Assembly (NCBI GenBank): GCA_003993805.1
Contig: RSEF01000003.1
Coordinates: 82,680,185-82,744,184, forward strand
Length of the DNA stretch: 64,000 bases
Reading direction: 5' to 3'
From: Himantopus leucocephalus
Lineage: Eukaryota; Chordata; Aves; Charadriiformes; Recurvirostridae
Shown piece by piece: positions 36,143 through 48,800 of this stretch (positions are counted from its first letter, which is position 1; each line of letters begins with the position of its first letter). The notes below the pieces were generated by a model that did no database searches, was not told where the DNA came from, and was given only the letters and a program-made list of their open reading frames with translations. A program made the position numbers and the translations under genes.

Positions 36143-38734
36143 ACAGAAAATTCTTCTGAAGAAGGTAAGAATTAAAGACCGAGGCATGTAAGGGAACCTT
36201 GTGGTTGGTGTCTACTCCAGGCTGCCCAGTCAAGGGGAGCCTATTGATAAAGCCTCCTTGCTCCAGCTACAGGAGAGATCAGGCTCGCAGGCTCCCATCC
36301 TGCTGGGGACTTTAACCACCGTGATATCTGCTGGAAAAGTAGCACAGTGAGCTGTAGGCCATCCAGGAGACTCCTGTAGTGTATCAAAGACAACTTCTTA
36401 AGGCAGGTAATAGACAGCCCCACCAGATGAGATGTGATACTGGACCTGATGGTCACCAATGCAAGTGAACTAATCAGTAACGTCTGGATTGGAGCCAGCC
36501 TGGGCTGCAGTGATCATGCACTGGTGGAGTTCACAGTCCTGAGCGATATGGGTCAGAGAAAGAGTGAAGTCAGGACCCTGAATTTTAGGAAAGCAAAATT
36601 TCAGCTCTTCAGGGAGTTAGTCAATAGGACCCCCTGGGAAACTGCCCTCAGGGACAAGGGAACAGAACAGAGCTGGCAGATCTTTAAGGGCACTTTCCAG
36701 GGAAAGCAAGAGCTCTCAATCCCCAGTTGTAAAAAATCAGGAAAGGAAGGCAAGAGACTGTCATGTCTGAGTCAAGACTTGCTGGTCAAACTAAAGAGCT
36801 AGAAGGCTCTTCCACAGGCAGTGGAAGCAGGGACAGGTATCCTGGGAAGAGTATAAGGATGCTGTCTGGTTGTGTAGGGATGAGGTCAGGAAGGCCAAGG
36901 TGCAGATGGAGCTTAACTTTGCAAGGGATGTAAGGAATAATAAGGGCTTCTACAGGTATGTCAGCCAGAAAAGATAAGTCAAAGAAAACATACCCCACCT
37001 GATGAGCAAGATGGGCAAACTGGTAACAATGGATGAGGAGAAAGCTAAAGTACTCAACAACTTTTTTGCCTTAGTCCTCGCTGGCAACCTCTCTTCCCAC
37101 ACCTCTCAAGTGGATAGACCACAAGATGGGGAATGGAGGAGTAAAGTTCCTCTCAACGTAAGAGAGAATCAGGTTTGTGACCACCTTAGGAACCTGAATA
37201 TACATAAGTGTATGGGACCTGATTAGATGCCTCCCAGAGTCCTGAGGGAAGTGGCTAATGTAGTTGCCAAGCCACTCTCCATGATATTTGAAAAGTCATG
37301 GCAGTCAGCTGAAGTCCCCGGTGACTGAAAAAAGGGAAACATTGCACTCATTTTTAAAAAGGGTAGAAAGGAGGACCCTGGGAACTACTGACCTGTGAGC
37401 CTCACCTCTGTGCTTGGGAAGATCATGGAATAGATCCTCCTAGGAGCTGTGCTAAGGCATATGGAAGACAGGGAGGTGATTCGACACAGCCAGCATGGCT
37501 TCACCAAGGGCAAATCCTGCCTGACCAACCTAGCGGCCTTCTATGATGAAGTGACTACATCAGTGGACAAAAGAAGAGCTACAGAGGTCATCTATCCGGA
37601 ATTGTGTAAGGCCTTTCACACGGTCCCCTACAACATCTTTCTCTCTAAATTGGAGAGATATGGATTTGATGGATGGAATGTTAGGTGGATGAGGAATTGA
37701 TTGGGTGGTCGCATCCAGAGGGTAGTGGTCAACGGCTCAATGTCCGTATGGATATCAGTGACGAGTGGTGTCCCCCAGGGGCCTGTATTGGGACCAGTAC
37801 TGTTTAATATCTTCAGCCATGACATAGACAGTGGGATCGAGTGCACCCTCAGCAAGTTTGCAGATGACACCAAGCTGAATGGTGCGGTTGACACGCCTGA
37901 GAGATGGGATGCCATCCAGAGGGACCTGGACAAGCTTCACAAGCATGCCTGTGTGAACTTCATGAGGTCCAACAAGGTCAAGTGCAGGGTCCTCCATCTG
38001 TGTCTGGGCAACCCCCGGTCTCAGTGCAGGCTGCGGGATGAAAGGATTGAGAGCAGCCCTGCCGAGGAGGACTTGGGCGTATTGGTGGGTGAAAAGCTGG
38101 ACATGAGGCGGCAATGTGCGCTCGCAGTCCAGAAAGTCAACCACATTCTAGGCTACGTCAGAAGTGTGGCCAGCAGGTCAAGGGAGGTGATTCTGCCCCT
38201 CTACTCCACTCTATTGAGACCTCACCTCACCTACTGTGTCCAGCTCTGGAGTCCTCAGCACAGGAAAGACATGGACCTGTTGGAACGGGTCCAAAAGAGG
38301 GTCACAAAAAAGATCAGAAGGATGGAACACCTCTCCTATGAGGACAGGCTGAGAGAGTTGGGGTTAGTTCATCCTGGAGAAGAGAACTCTCTGGAGACTG
38401 GCTTTTCAGTACTTAAAGGGAGCCTGCAGGAAAGATGGGGACAAACTTTTTAGCAGGGTTGGTTGTGATAGGACAAGAGGTAATGCTTTTAAACCAAAAA
38501 GAGGGTAGATTGAGACTAGTTATAAGGAAGCAATTTTTTACAATGAAGCTGGTGAAACACTGAAAGACATTGCCCAGAGAGGTGGTAGATGTCCCATCCC
38601 TGGAAATATTCAAGGTCAGGTTGGATGGGGCTCTGAGCAACCTGACCTAGTTGAAGATGTCCCTGCTTATTGCAGGGAAGGTTGGACTAGATGACTTTTA
38701 AAGGTTCCTTCCAAACCAAATGATTCTATGATTC
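36143..38734 (+). mobile_element. Long CR1 LINE copy with decayed endonuclease and reverse transcriptase
   Basis: At about 2.6 kb this is the longest mobile element seen. It starts inside the endonuclease domain: the catalytic-type motif DFNH is at 36308-36319 and SDHALVEF is at 36509 onward. The reverse transcriptase follows in another frame. From 37002 to 38453 it is a single frame interrupted only by five stops (37224, 37326, 37389, 37431, 37698). It carries the SGVPQG motif (37764-37781) and the FADD catalytic motif (37857-37868). Motif A is damaged: the usual Asp residues read Glu (37599-37601) and His (37617-37619). After a frameshift near 38400 the C-terminal region continues to the 3' tail GATTCTATGATTCT ending at 38734. 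It is an inactive copy, 5'-truncated relative to a full CR1 of about 4.5 kb. Confidence 0.95.
37701..38453 (+). pseudogene. CR1 ORF2 fragment, 3' half of the reverse transcriptase region
   Basis: This 250-codon open stretch is the longest uninterrupted frame in the window and encodes the second half of the CR1 polyprotein. It includes SGVPQG, the FADD box and [20 protein letters not shown], ending near [11 protein letters not shown]. It is in frame with the upstream 37449-37700 piece, separated by one TGA at 37698. It should not be annotated as a host gene: there is no initiator context, the domain order is that of CR1 ORF2, and the flanks are the rest of the retrotransposon. Confidence 0.93.
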
Positions 38735-40235
38735 TGACTCAGTGATGCCTAAATGATGTTTTTTCACAGCTGAAGTATTTCTACACAATGTTCTCCCCTC
38801 CTTCCTCTTCCCGAAATTTGTGGATAGAGAAATCATGAAGACACATGTCCGAAGTCTGCCTGGTCCCTACATTCCTGTGTGCAAACTCAATCTGTTAGGC
38901 AGTACACAGGTAAGGAGTGGTAGCACTGTCTCCCGCTTCCCTGAGCAGACTTCAAAATAAAAAGATTTTTTTTTTAATTCCTTTTTCATTTGCATCATTA
39001 CAAGATGTGTGATCTGTGAAGTCAGAAAGAACTTCTGCCAAAAAAAATGTATAAATGAAAAAAGAAAACAAAATCCTAATGATTTTGAAGGCAGAAATGT
39101 TTGAAACCTGCTCCATTGCTAGACTGTTTTGAACAATACCATATGCATGTGTACTTATGCATGTGTGCATAGGAGATGACTATTTGCCTGTGTGTTAGCA
39201 GGTAAAGTATTGCTAAGGCCTTGTGTGATTAATAACTCAGTGGTCAGAGTATACAATTTATACATGAGACTCTCATTTCATCCTTCCTCCTTGCATTTCA
39301 TTTCCTGAGGCTTCAATGAATGTAAAAACAGGAAAACTGCTGAACTGCCAGGAGCTCTAATCATGTCAGTTTTTATAAGCAAAGTAAGGTTGGGGCTGTT
39401 TGGTGCCGGCTGGAAGAACTTCAAGGAGAAAAAGGGGCAGTAGAGTGTGTTCATATATATAAAGCTGCCAGTACTATTTAATGTTGTAGATATTTCTGCC
39501 ATATCTCACATTTTTAACTTTAGAATTATACTTTTTCTAAAATTAAAGGCAAGCAATATCCAGGCAAGATTAATTCATGGGATTTATTAATGTAAAATCC
39601 ATGGTAAGATAAACATTGCTTTCCTTCTGTCATATGAGTCATGTAATACTTGCCTTAATGATTAAATAACATATGAAACATTATTAAATGTGTGTTTGAG
39701 TTTCAACTTAAATTCTTAATGCAAGTTTCAGCTTTATATTAATTTATGTACAGCTACAATTTGTAACCTTTCTGTTGACTTTCTTTGGGAGGATTTATTA
39801 TCCTTTTTAGATAAAATAAAAATTGAGAGAAGTGACTTAAAATGGCCATTTCGCTAGTAGTAGTCAGGGGTAGAAGGTAGGAGTGAAGTGCCCTGGAAAC
39901 CTTTTTTCTGGATAAAAAGAAGTGTAGTCCTCCAACCCCACACCGTTTCATATGCACGTATGGCAGAGCCTTGTGTAGGCAAGTGTGTGGGACTCTGCTT
40001 GCAAAATGCTACCTGCACATGCATGCTCAGGGACACAGACTCATTAGTATGTCCTGGACACTGCTCAAGATATCCAACGCAGTGCAAAATCCCACAGAAG
40101 GCTGCTTTTCTTTTTTCAGACTGAGCACCACAGTATTTTGCATAATAATAGGATTACAGCACTAATTAGGACTGGGAAGCCACGAATGAGGTGTAATGCC
40201 CGTCTATTTGGTTACCAGCTCTCTTTGGTATCTAT
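38735..40235. other. Non-coding spacer between two CR1 copies
   Basis: Unique AT-rich DNA of about 1.5 kb. Short overlapping frames have no recognisable domain. Confidence 0.5.
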
Positions 40236-40536
40236 CAGGGACAGACTTTTTAGTAGGACCTGTCATGATAGGACAAGGGGTGATGGTTTTAAACTAAAAA
40301 AGGATAGATTCAAACTAGATAAGAGAAAGTAATTTTTTACAATGACGGTGGTGAAACACTGGGACAGATTGCCCAGTGTGGTGGTAGATACCTTATTTTT
40401 GGAAACATTCAACGTCAGGTTGGACAGGGCTCTGAGCAACCTGATCTAGTTGAAGATGTCCCAGCTTATTGCAGGGAGGGTTGGACTAGATGACCTTTAA
40501 AGGTTCCTTCCAACCCAAATTGTTCTATGATTCTAT
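40236..40536 (+). mobile_element. CR1 LINE 3' tail, 301 bp
   Basis: It begins at GGACAGACTTTTTAGTAGGA, the DRLFSR region at the very end of ORF2. It continues through TRGDGFKLKKDRFKLDKRK (frame 40138-40332) and the non-coding 3' end to the tail TGTTCTATGATTCTAT at 40536. Orientation and subfamily are the same as the 3' end of the copy at 36143-38734. Confidence 0.94.
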
Positions 40537-41854
40537 CAGGAAGCTAAATGAGCTCTCATCCCGAGTGTGCCAGGTCTGGTTTCTCTGCTCAGATACCTGG
40601 GCCCACTGGACACCACACTTCTCCAGCCTTTCTGAAGTAATCATGATGGAATTAATTGGAAGGGGTATGTAATACACAACACAGTGTGCAGAATACAAGA
40701 TGATATTGTATTCATAAAAAATATGTAATTCTTTGGCATTGCGTGCCCTTGGTTTACTTGCTAAATAGATGTGCATGCTAGCTTTGTGTGATGTTGTAAT
40801 GACAGACCCTTTGATTGTGAACTCATACAAAACAGCAAACTATGGCTTAGCTCCACATAGTTTAAACTGCACAATTCAAATGGGTGTTACTTTCATACAC
40901 GTTGTATTTGTACATTCAATTGGTAAAGAAATGCACTGTGACAATATGACACCATTATACTGCCATATTGGCAGTTATCATTCAATCTCATGTTAATTAA
41001 TTTCTCGTAAAGAAGATGAATTGACTCCTGCTGTTTTAAAGTGTCTCCTACTGGTGTCTGCTGGAGTGACATGGTGTGTTGATTAACATAGAAGCCTTGA
41101 GGAAAACAAGATAATTTGGGGGAAAAAATAACCAAAAAATTTAGCTGAAATAATGAAGTAGCAAAGCAACTTCCCAGCTGGACTAATCTGAAACTGTGTT
41201 AAAACCTTAAAGAGGAAATGGTAAATTTCATTTAAACAACAGTTCACCGAAGTGATACTAATGCTGATATTTAATGCGAATGCAGCTCAGTTACAATGTA
41301 CGTTTGAAGCCAGTGGCAAAGCAGGCCATGGTACCTCAGTCCCCCTTTCGAATCCATCTTTGCTCAATGGTTAGGTGAACTGGGTGGGTATCTATCTGTC
41401 TGTTTGATGTGAAATACTTGCAAGAAATACTTGCAGGTCAGTACTCTGGGCAGACTTGGCAGAACCTCAACCTAACAAGCCTGGTGACCTTTCTGATCCT
41501 GAACATATCAAAATACATACTCAAATGCCTCCAGAGGGTCATACCTGCCAGGGTGTAAGTCAAGCCTCCTGTCAAAAATATCACACTATGCATGGAGGAG
41601 TCTGAGTTTGTAGCCTAGAGGATAGATCACTTAGCTGAAAATATCCTGGTCCCTTTCTAGATCTTGCTCCAGAGTCCTACTAGTTCTGAATTTGGCATCT
41701 GACATGAAACTATTTGCATCACATTTTGGATTTGACCTTTTTAGTTAGTAAACTGGTTGAATACCCTTTAACATAAAAGGCAAAATTGAATTCTTCAAGA
41801 TTTTGAAAGATATTTGGAAGATACCATTTCACAGCATGCACAGGAAAACCTCCT

Positions 41855-41933
41855 GGTTTGTTTGGGGTTTATTTGGTCTTGGGGGCTGGGGTTTTTTGCT
41901 TTTTGCGTGGTGTGAGTGGGTTGTTTTTTTTGT
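41855..41933. repeat. G/T-rich low-complexity tract
   Basis: The tract contains TTTGTTTGGGG, GGGGGCTGGGG and TTGTTTTTTTTG on the plus strand. It explains the Phe/Gly/Trp-rich frames at 41803-42058. Confidence 0.7.
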
Positions 41934-42849
41934 CCTTCAGAATTGTGAGAGCATTTTTTCATTTTCTGTTTGGTTTTGTTTGCCAAGTCTTGTGCTACTC
42001 ATCTGCTCAGAACAACAAGTATAATGGTTTATTGAAAAATAAAATCTGCAGGCAGTGAGTGCCACATTCTATTGCCCTCATTCTTTAATATGCTATCCAA
42101 TTAAACTTTCTCTATGGAGACTGACCAAAGAAACAAGAATCAACAACTAGTATAACTACAGCATCTCTCAGATTGCATGGGATCTTCTTTTATTTTTTGT
42201 GGCGCAAGATACATTTAGCTAAGTGGAGAAGATGTGTGAAAGGCAATCCAGTTAGCATCAGAAATGTCTCTGCCTGCCACAAATTACCGACTTAACAGAC
42301 AAAGGAGATCCTTTACACTTCAATATGATACAGAAATCTTTGTTTCAGCTTTCAGAAGTTATTGATCTTTGTTTGAATACATAAAAAAAAGTCACAGCCT
42401 AACAGATAGCCCCAAGGAAAAAGCAACAAGGAAGCCTTTTAATAGGAGGAGTCTTCATTGATTGTTAAATACAGTGTGCTAAATTTTAGTTTTGATAGCT
42501 GAATAAACCAGGGCTTGAGTCTCCAATTATCACGGTTACTGCTGAAGTCTTCATTCACTTAGTTTTTGCATATATCCTTTTTTATTGGAAAGAAATCAAA
42601 ATTTTATACTGGTATCAAGTTGAAACCATTGTTTTAACAGGAAACACAGGATAGAAATTAAGTAACTAACTTTCACAGTATGCCTATCAGGTAGGCAGAT
42701 AAACACCACTACTCTTGTTTGGAAGATGGAAAAATATGGGCTAAGATACTAACACTGGATCATACAACAGTTTGTTACAATCTGACTGTAAACTCAGAAT
42801 CTCAAACCCAAACTTCTGCTCATAAATCCCAGATCATACTTGTGGTTTG

Positions 42850-42876
42850 TTTTTTTTTTCTTTTTTTCTTTTTTTA
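42850..42876. repeat. T-rich tract
   Basis: Poly-T interrupted by single C residues. Confidence 0.85.
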
Positions 42877-45800
42877 AATGCTCCCACATGTCAAGGGTCT
42901 GTAGACCGCATGATTTGAACATATGTAAAATATAGTTTTGAGTGTGTAATGTGAACCTACACATTTATTAGCACATGTTGGTGACTGAAAACTAAATGAT
43001 TTATACTGCTACTGCTTCCAGAATACTGTGATAACACTCTGGCATGTAATGTTGGACTTAGGTGAAATTAAAGCCCACATCTATAGTAATATATCACATA
43101 GTGCCCAGGAATTTTCCCAGGCATCAGGACAAGATTGTCTATATTAAAAACCTGATGCTAATCCTTTGCACATGGCATTTAGCAATCTCTCAGACGATTC
43201 CCAGTCATAGTTCAGGATGTAAAATATTCTAGGGACTGTTCCTGCTATGTGGTTTGCAAGCAACCTATCTTGCTGTGGAGATCTTGATCTAGACCAGACT
43301 GTTCCTGTTAAGAGGAAGAGCTTAGTAGTGTTCATGGGCACCTTCTAAACTCTCCTATAGACACAGCTACTTGTCTAGATCCAAAATTGTGATCCAGAAG
43401 ATGCAGACCACTTACACTCTAGAGTTTCCTTCCTTTCTGACAAGAAATTTTTTTACTAAAATTATTTTACTAAAAGCCAGATTTGGAAACCATATTATTG
43501 AGTATTTACTTGCATAAGCACTCCCATTACAGGTCAAAGAAATCAGCCCGAGTTAGTTAGTCAAGTGCTGCATGTTAAGTGACTACAATGAGATTTAAGT
43601 ATATGATTTAATGGCTCCTTAAGAAGACTAATTTTGTAAGGGAATGAGAGAAATATCTTAATGTTTCAAGCAGTGAGATCTAGTAGCTTATCTACCAAAT
43701 GAAATAAAAAATGAGCCAACATTTGCCTTTCCTCTGTAAAGAAAGTATCCCAGGAATTATCTTTTCTGTAACAGATGTTAAAATCATATATTGGGGAAGG
43801 GGGTAGGGACTGGCTTTAAATACAATTCTAATAAAAATGTCACCATGTTTATTGTTTTCAGGTATTTTTTAATGTCAAATGAAGTTTTGTTTGTGCTAAC
43901 CTTCTTGGTAATCACCAGGAGTAAACATGTTATGTGCCAGTTAAAATACTCATGTACTTCTTCAATCCTTTTGTCTTCAGAGAAAGCACAAGAGAAGGCA
44001 GAATTTTTGCCTGTTGAAGAAAACTGAGAATTTATGTGTAGGCAAAATGAGAACTGACTTCAATTTCTGACACCAGGAAGTTATCTGATAATGCAGAAGA
44101 ATCAGATTTGCCAAGCAAAAAGAGACACCTTATTGCATAGTAACTTTTCAGGTTATTTAGGTCTATACTGAAAACAAATCGGGTGATGCAACATTTAAAA
44201 ACATGCAGGTGATTTCAGGCAATCTTGTCTGACGTTTTCAGAGTATTTGTTGATAGATTTTGCTCTTAATTTTTCAGTACTTATCTGGCACACAGGTTAT
44301 GTAGATTATGGAGCATCCACCACTAGAGATTTTAATTTTTTTTTGCTGAGGTAAAGGAACATCTGCTAAGGATGTACTAAAGACATTTGATCCTGCTTCC
44401 ACACAGGGAGAAGCACTACATGACTTCTTCAAGTCCGTCAAAATATTACATTTCCTTTAACTCTATATTTTGGTGAACTAAACATTGTAAGTTTAACTTG
44501 GTGTTACATTGGGTTCTGAACCACATAAATGTGCGTCAATATCAATAAACAGTAACAGAAAACAATCACACAAATTGAAGGGGAGTAAAGCTCTTAAGAC
44601 TGATTCAGACAGGAACTAAATTTGAAAGTTACAGCTCGCCTTTTCCTCCTAACCATTATGCACTAATCTGTCGGTTTTGCTCAGCAGAGTCCTGACATGG
44701 CACTGTGCAAAAATACATATTTATAATTTTTTGTGGCACTGGCATTGAAGTAAATTTAGCTGTTATTGTTTTGCATGCATATTGTTTTGCATGTTTGCAT
44801 TTTCACTTTTCACAAAACTCCATGGAAAGCTATGTAGTCATAACCAGAGATGATTCATGATGCTGTAGGAAAATAAGAAATATTAGCAGAGTTAAAAAAC
44901 CAAACTGTCAAAAGATGACTGTCTCATATTCTAGTCATTTCTAGTGGTTACCCAGTGATTTTTTATGATATATTCACTAGGCATCAATCCTAAACTTGGA
45001 CTACAGACAGACAGGTTAATTAACAAAACAAGAGCATATCATTTTAGCACTTGCAACCACTGCTGTATAAGGGTTTACAGTACTTATTTGGGCAAAGTAA
45101 AGGAATGTAAATTCTGAAAAGACCCCATTGTATGCAGAAAGACAGGTTATATTTAGCTTAAACAAAAAAGCCTACTGATATCTCCTTTTTCTTGCCTGTG
45201 TTCTTTTTCCTTCCCTTCAAATGAATACACCTTAGTAGATGAAACCGTATTTCATATTTTAGCCAGAAAAAGGAACTAAAAGCAATGCCTTTAACAGACT
45301 AAGGCCAGCACTTGTTTCCCAAGTCTTGGAAAGCTAATTAGGTCCTGCACTGGGCCTGTATTTCTCTAGCGGTGGGATTTCAGCTTAGATCATCCCAAGC
45401 AACTGAGGTTTTATTTTCCAACATTACTGTTCTTTTCTTTGGTTTTGTCTCGTTTTGTCCTGAGAACGCAGGCTCAGACTTCAGTAGTGGCTACAACACC
45501 AGCAACTGTCCATCTCAATTTCTTTCTCCTAAAAGAACAGTGAAATCCTCAATGTTGAAACCATTTTAAAACTGTTAACAGAAAATGTCCTTAGAAACAA
45601 AGAGGAAGCAAGGCCAAGAAACTACAGCAAAACTTTCTAAAATTTTCAATTTCAAGATCCTAAATTGCTGTATTTTTAAAGTTTCTTTCTATTTTTCCTA
45701 TCTCTTTTAGGAGAACTAAAAGTCTTTTTGATTATGATTGTTTGCCATGGGATGAAGGATGACACCATAGGTCTAAGACTTGAAATGTTACTCCCCTTCC

Positions 45801-48800
45801 ACTGTCTGGTGTAGCACAGTAACAAAATCATGTCAACAGCTCCAACTGTCTGAGCTCCATCAAAATGGTCACTCTTCATATATACATCTTTCAGATTTAT
45901 ACTGTTTTAAACTATTTTTAAAAACATCTCTTTTTTTAAATGTTGGAAAAACCATAAGTATCATAAATTAATCCTGAAGGGTTTATGAAATGCCCTTGAG
46001 GTCGCTTTCCTTGTTTTTACCCATACAAACATAAATGTCTATGTATACAACTACATGTACATGTACAACCAAAAAAATATGTAATACTTTCTACTAAGGC
46101 CTGAGATTTAAGCAGGAGTGGCAGCTATGCCTTCCTCTGCAGCTTAACCTACAGCAGGAGACCCAGAATCCCTAATACTGTGTAATAATAGTTATATTCC
46201 CTTAGCTCAAGCTGCTGAGGCGAGTGCTCTTGGATAACAGGGTCATGCCGTCTGTTCTCAATGGTATCAGTAGCGGTTTAGAGAAATAAGTTTATGTATG
46301 TTAGAAATGGCCATAAAGTGTTATAAACTGTTGGTGGTGTATTTTGACTCCTACACAATCCCTAGTGGCATCATGCTGGTAATATATAGCATTGTATTCT
46401 CAAGGATTGAATAGTAACTGCAGAAATAGGAAAGAAAAATTCAGCCAGGAAAGCCCTAATGAAAATTGATTGGAGAGGCTGGAGGATAGAGATATAGTGT
46501 ATCTGTTCAGCAGGAAACCGAGCTGCAGTCATTTTTTTCCCCCCTTTTTCATCTAACTTATAGGCTAGAAACAAAGATAAACCCAGATCTCTGGATCCAG
46601 AGGAAAACTAATACTGCGTTTAGTGTGCCAAATTTTCTGCTGGTATATCTTGGTACAGCTCAATTGACTTTAATAGAGCTTGGCCATTTTTCACCAGCCA
46701 GGAATTTGGTCTATTGTAGTAGGAAATGTTCTCACTGAACTGGCTGGATTCATTCAGTTACATTCTTTTCTATTATTGCAATTGACTTATACCTTTATGA
46801 AAGGTTAGGGGTTTTGAGGTAAGGGCTGAAAATTCTCTGATTCGTCGCATGAAAGAGAGAAATTTCCTTTAAAATATAATTGTTTGGATATTTTAAAATC
46901 ATATTAAATTACATGTTGGCCATATTGTTTAAAGTGTTTGAAGTGACATAGCTCTGAATGCTCTTAAATTATGCTCTTTCATTTGAAATCAATGGCAAAG
47001 TTCATTTACCTGTCTCAAATGGAAGTCTGACAGTATCTTTAATGTCTAGATACATTGCTTATGATTGTCTAGGTGATGTGGAATAATGCATAGTTCTTCT
47101 GTAATAAAGCTACATAATAGTAAATTCCAGACCAGATGAAAGGCAAAGAACTATAGAATACATTGTGCCATGTAAGATTACAGATCTGTCCTTTAGAAAA
47201 GAAACCCCTTAATATGTCTAATGGTCCTGTGTAAATGTGTAAATGCCAACAAGGGGGTTGAATGGATTAAAATAATTATAAAGTTATGGTTTTTTGGATA
47301 CTTACAGGAAGTAGTCTACTTCTTTGACTTTCATAAGTTTTAAAGAGAAGAAATACTTGAATGTGTTGTTAGGTAGAAGAACATATTCCCAAGTAGGCGG
47401 ACAGTACATGTATAAGAGAGACCTCTAGCTGTGGAATGCTGATAAGGAGCTAAATATACTTCTGTAGGTGGGGTGGGCTGAATCAATAGGCAAGAGAAGT
47501 CAGCTGGAACAAGTGCATCCGGAATTTTGAAATTACCAAAAAAGCAATTTTATGTTGCATTTTCAAATGGAGAAAAAATAAGGATGATTATGTACCTATC
47601 CACTAAATTTTGTGTATTTGTTTGTGGAGAACAGATTGCGTCTTGTCTTGATTTAGCTGACAAGATACCCAATAGATGAACATCTTTTTTTTTTCTATAT
47701 GCAGCACTGTTTTCAAATAAGGTAGGAGTAGTTACAGGGTTGCTGACTCTTGTCAAGTCTGGAGTGGATTTTGTGCTTAAGCATGATGTGAAGCATCCGA
47801 AGATTTTTAAAATAAACAAACAAACAAATGAAAAAAACAGCTCATTAGTGTATCTACACAGTTTAGGCAATTCTCAGATAGCAGTTGAAAGTGAAGTTCC
47901 AGGATCATTGTTTTTGACATAAATACTCTTCAATTGTTATTTTTTTTCACTGAATGAACATCTTTTCCAGGTGTTTGGCCTGGAATAGTGGGGAACTGTT
48001 GCCTAACTAGAAATGGAGGCCTTCTTGGCTGACTAGCTTTCCTCAGATGTTAAAAGATCTTCTTCAGATGTTAAAAAAAGAAAATGTACTTTCATCTCAT
48101 TGTAACTGGATTTAATCTTAAACTATGAATGTCTTTAAAACTTCAACCTAAAAGTCAAAGCATGTAAATAGCTCTCAAAGCCTGCCACTTAGAGCAAAAG
48201 GAGGAAAAAGTTATAGATATTAGAGGGAACAGGAGTACAGATATTTTGTTATTCAGAAACTAGAAAAAGGTGTTTACATTTTGCTGCCGTATGGGAAAGT
48301 CAAGTTCATTGTGCAGTACAATAAAGGAAGTAGAAAATGCTTCGAGGAAGTGTAAGACAGAAGACTGGAAGGAGAATTTGTGCTGACAGATGTGATCAAG
48401 GCTAAAATAATGACACCTATGTAGCATAAAATTGTATGGTGGAAAAGAGGAAAAGTATCAGTGATTGAGCACTAAATTTTGTCTTACTGGAAAACAATTA
48501 CTAACGTGAAGGGAAAGATTAGAGATTGTTTGCTGTCAGATTGTCTGGCATTTTTTCATGTAACACAGAGTCAACTTTAGCATCTGAATCAAATGACAAA
48601 AGAACTTTTTTTGCAGAGTTAAAGTTATTGAGGACATTCACTACATTCAGGGATGTTTTGGAAAGGTACACAAGCTAAGTACGGTTTCCTATAGAGATGC
48701 TCTAATACATAATGACATCTAAAAATTATGGTCACTGGCATGTTAGAAAAGTTGGTGATAAATATATTGCTGTAGGGATGAATGATCTATTAGCTAAGCA

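Noticed and set aside
41861..41892. G-quadruplex in the G/T-rich tract
   Set aside because: Only three G-runs of four or more are close together; the fourth would be GG, so the canonical motif is not met.
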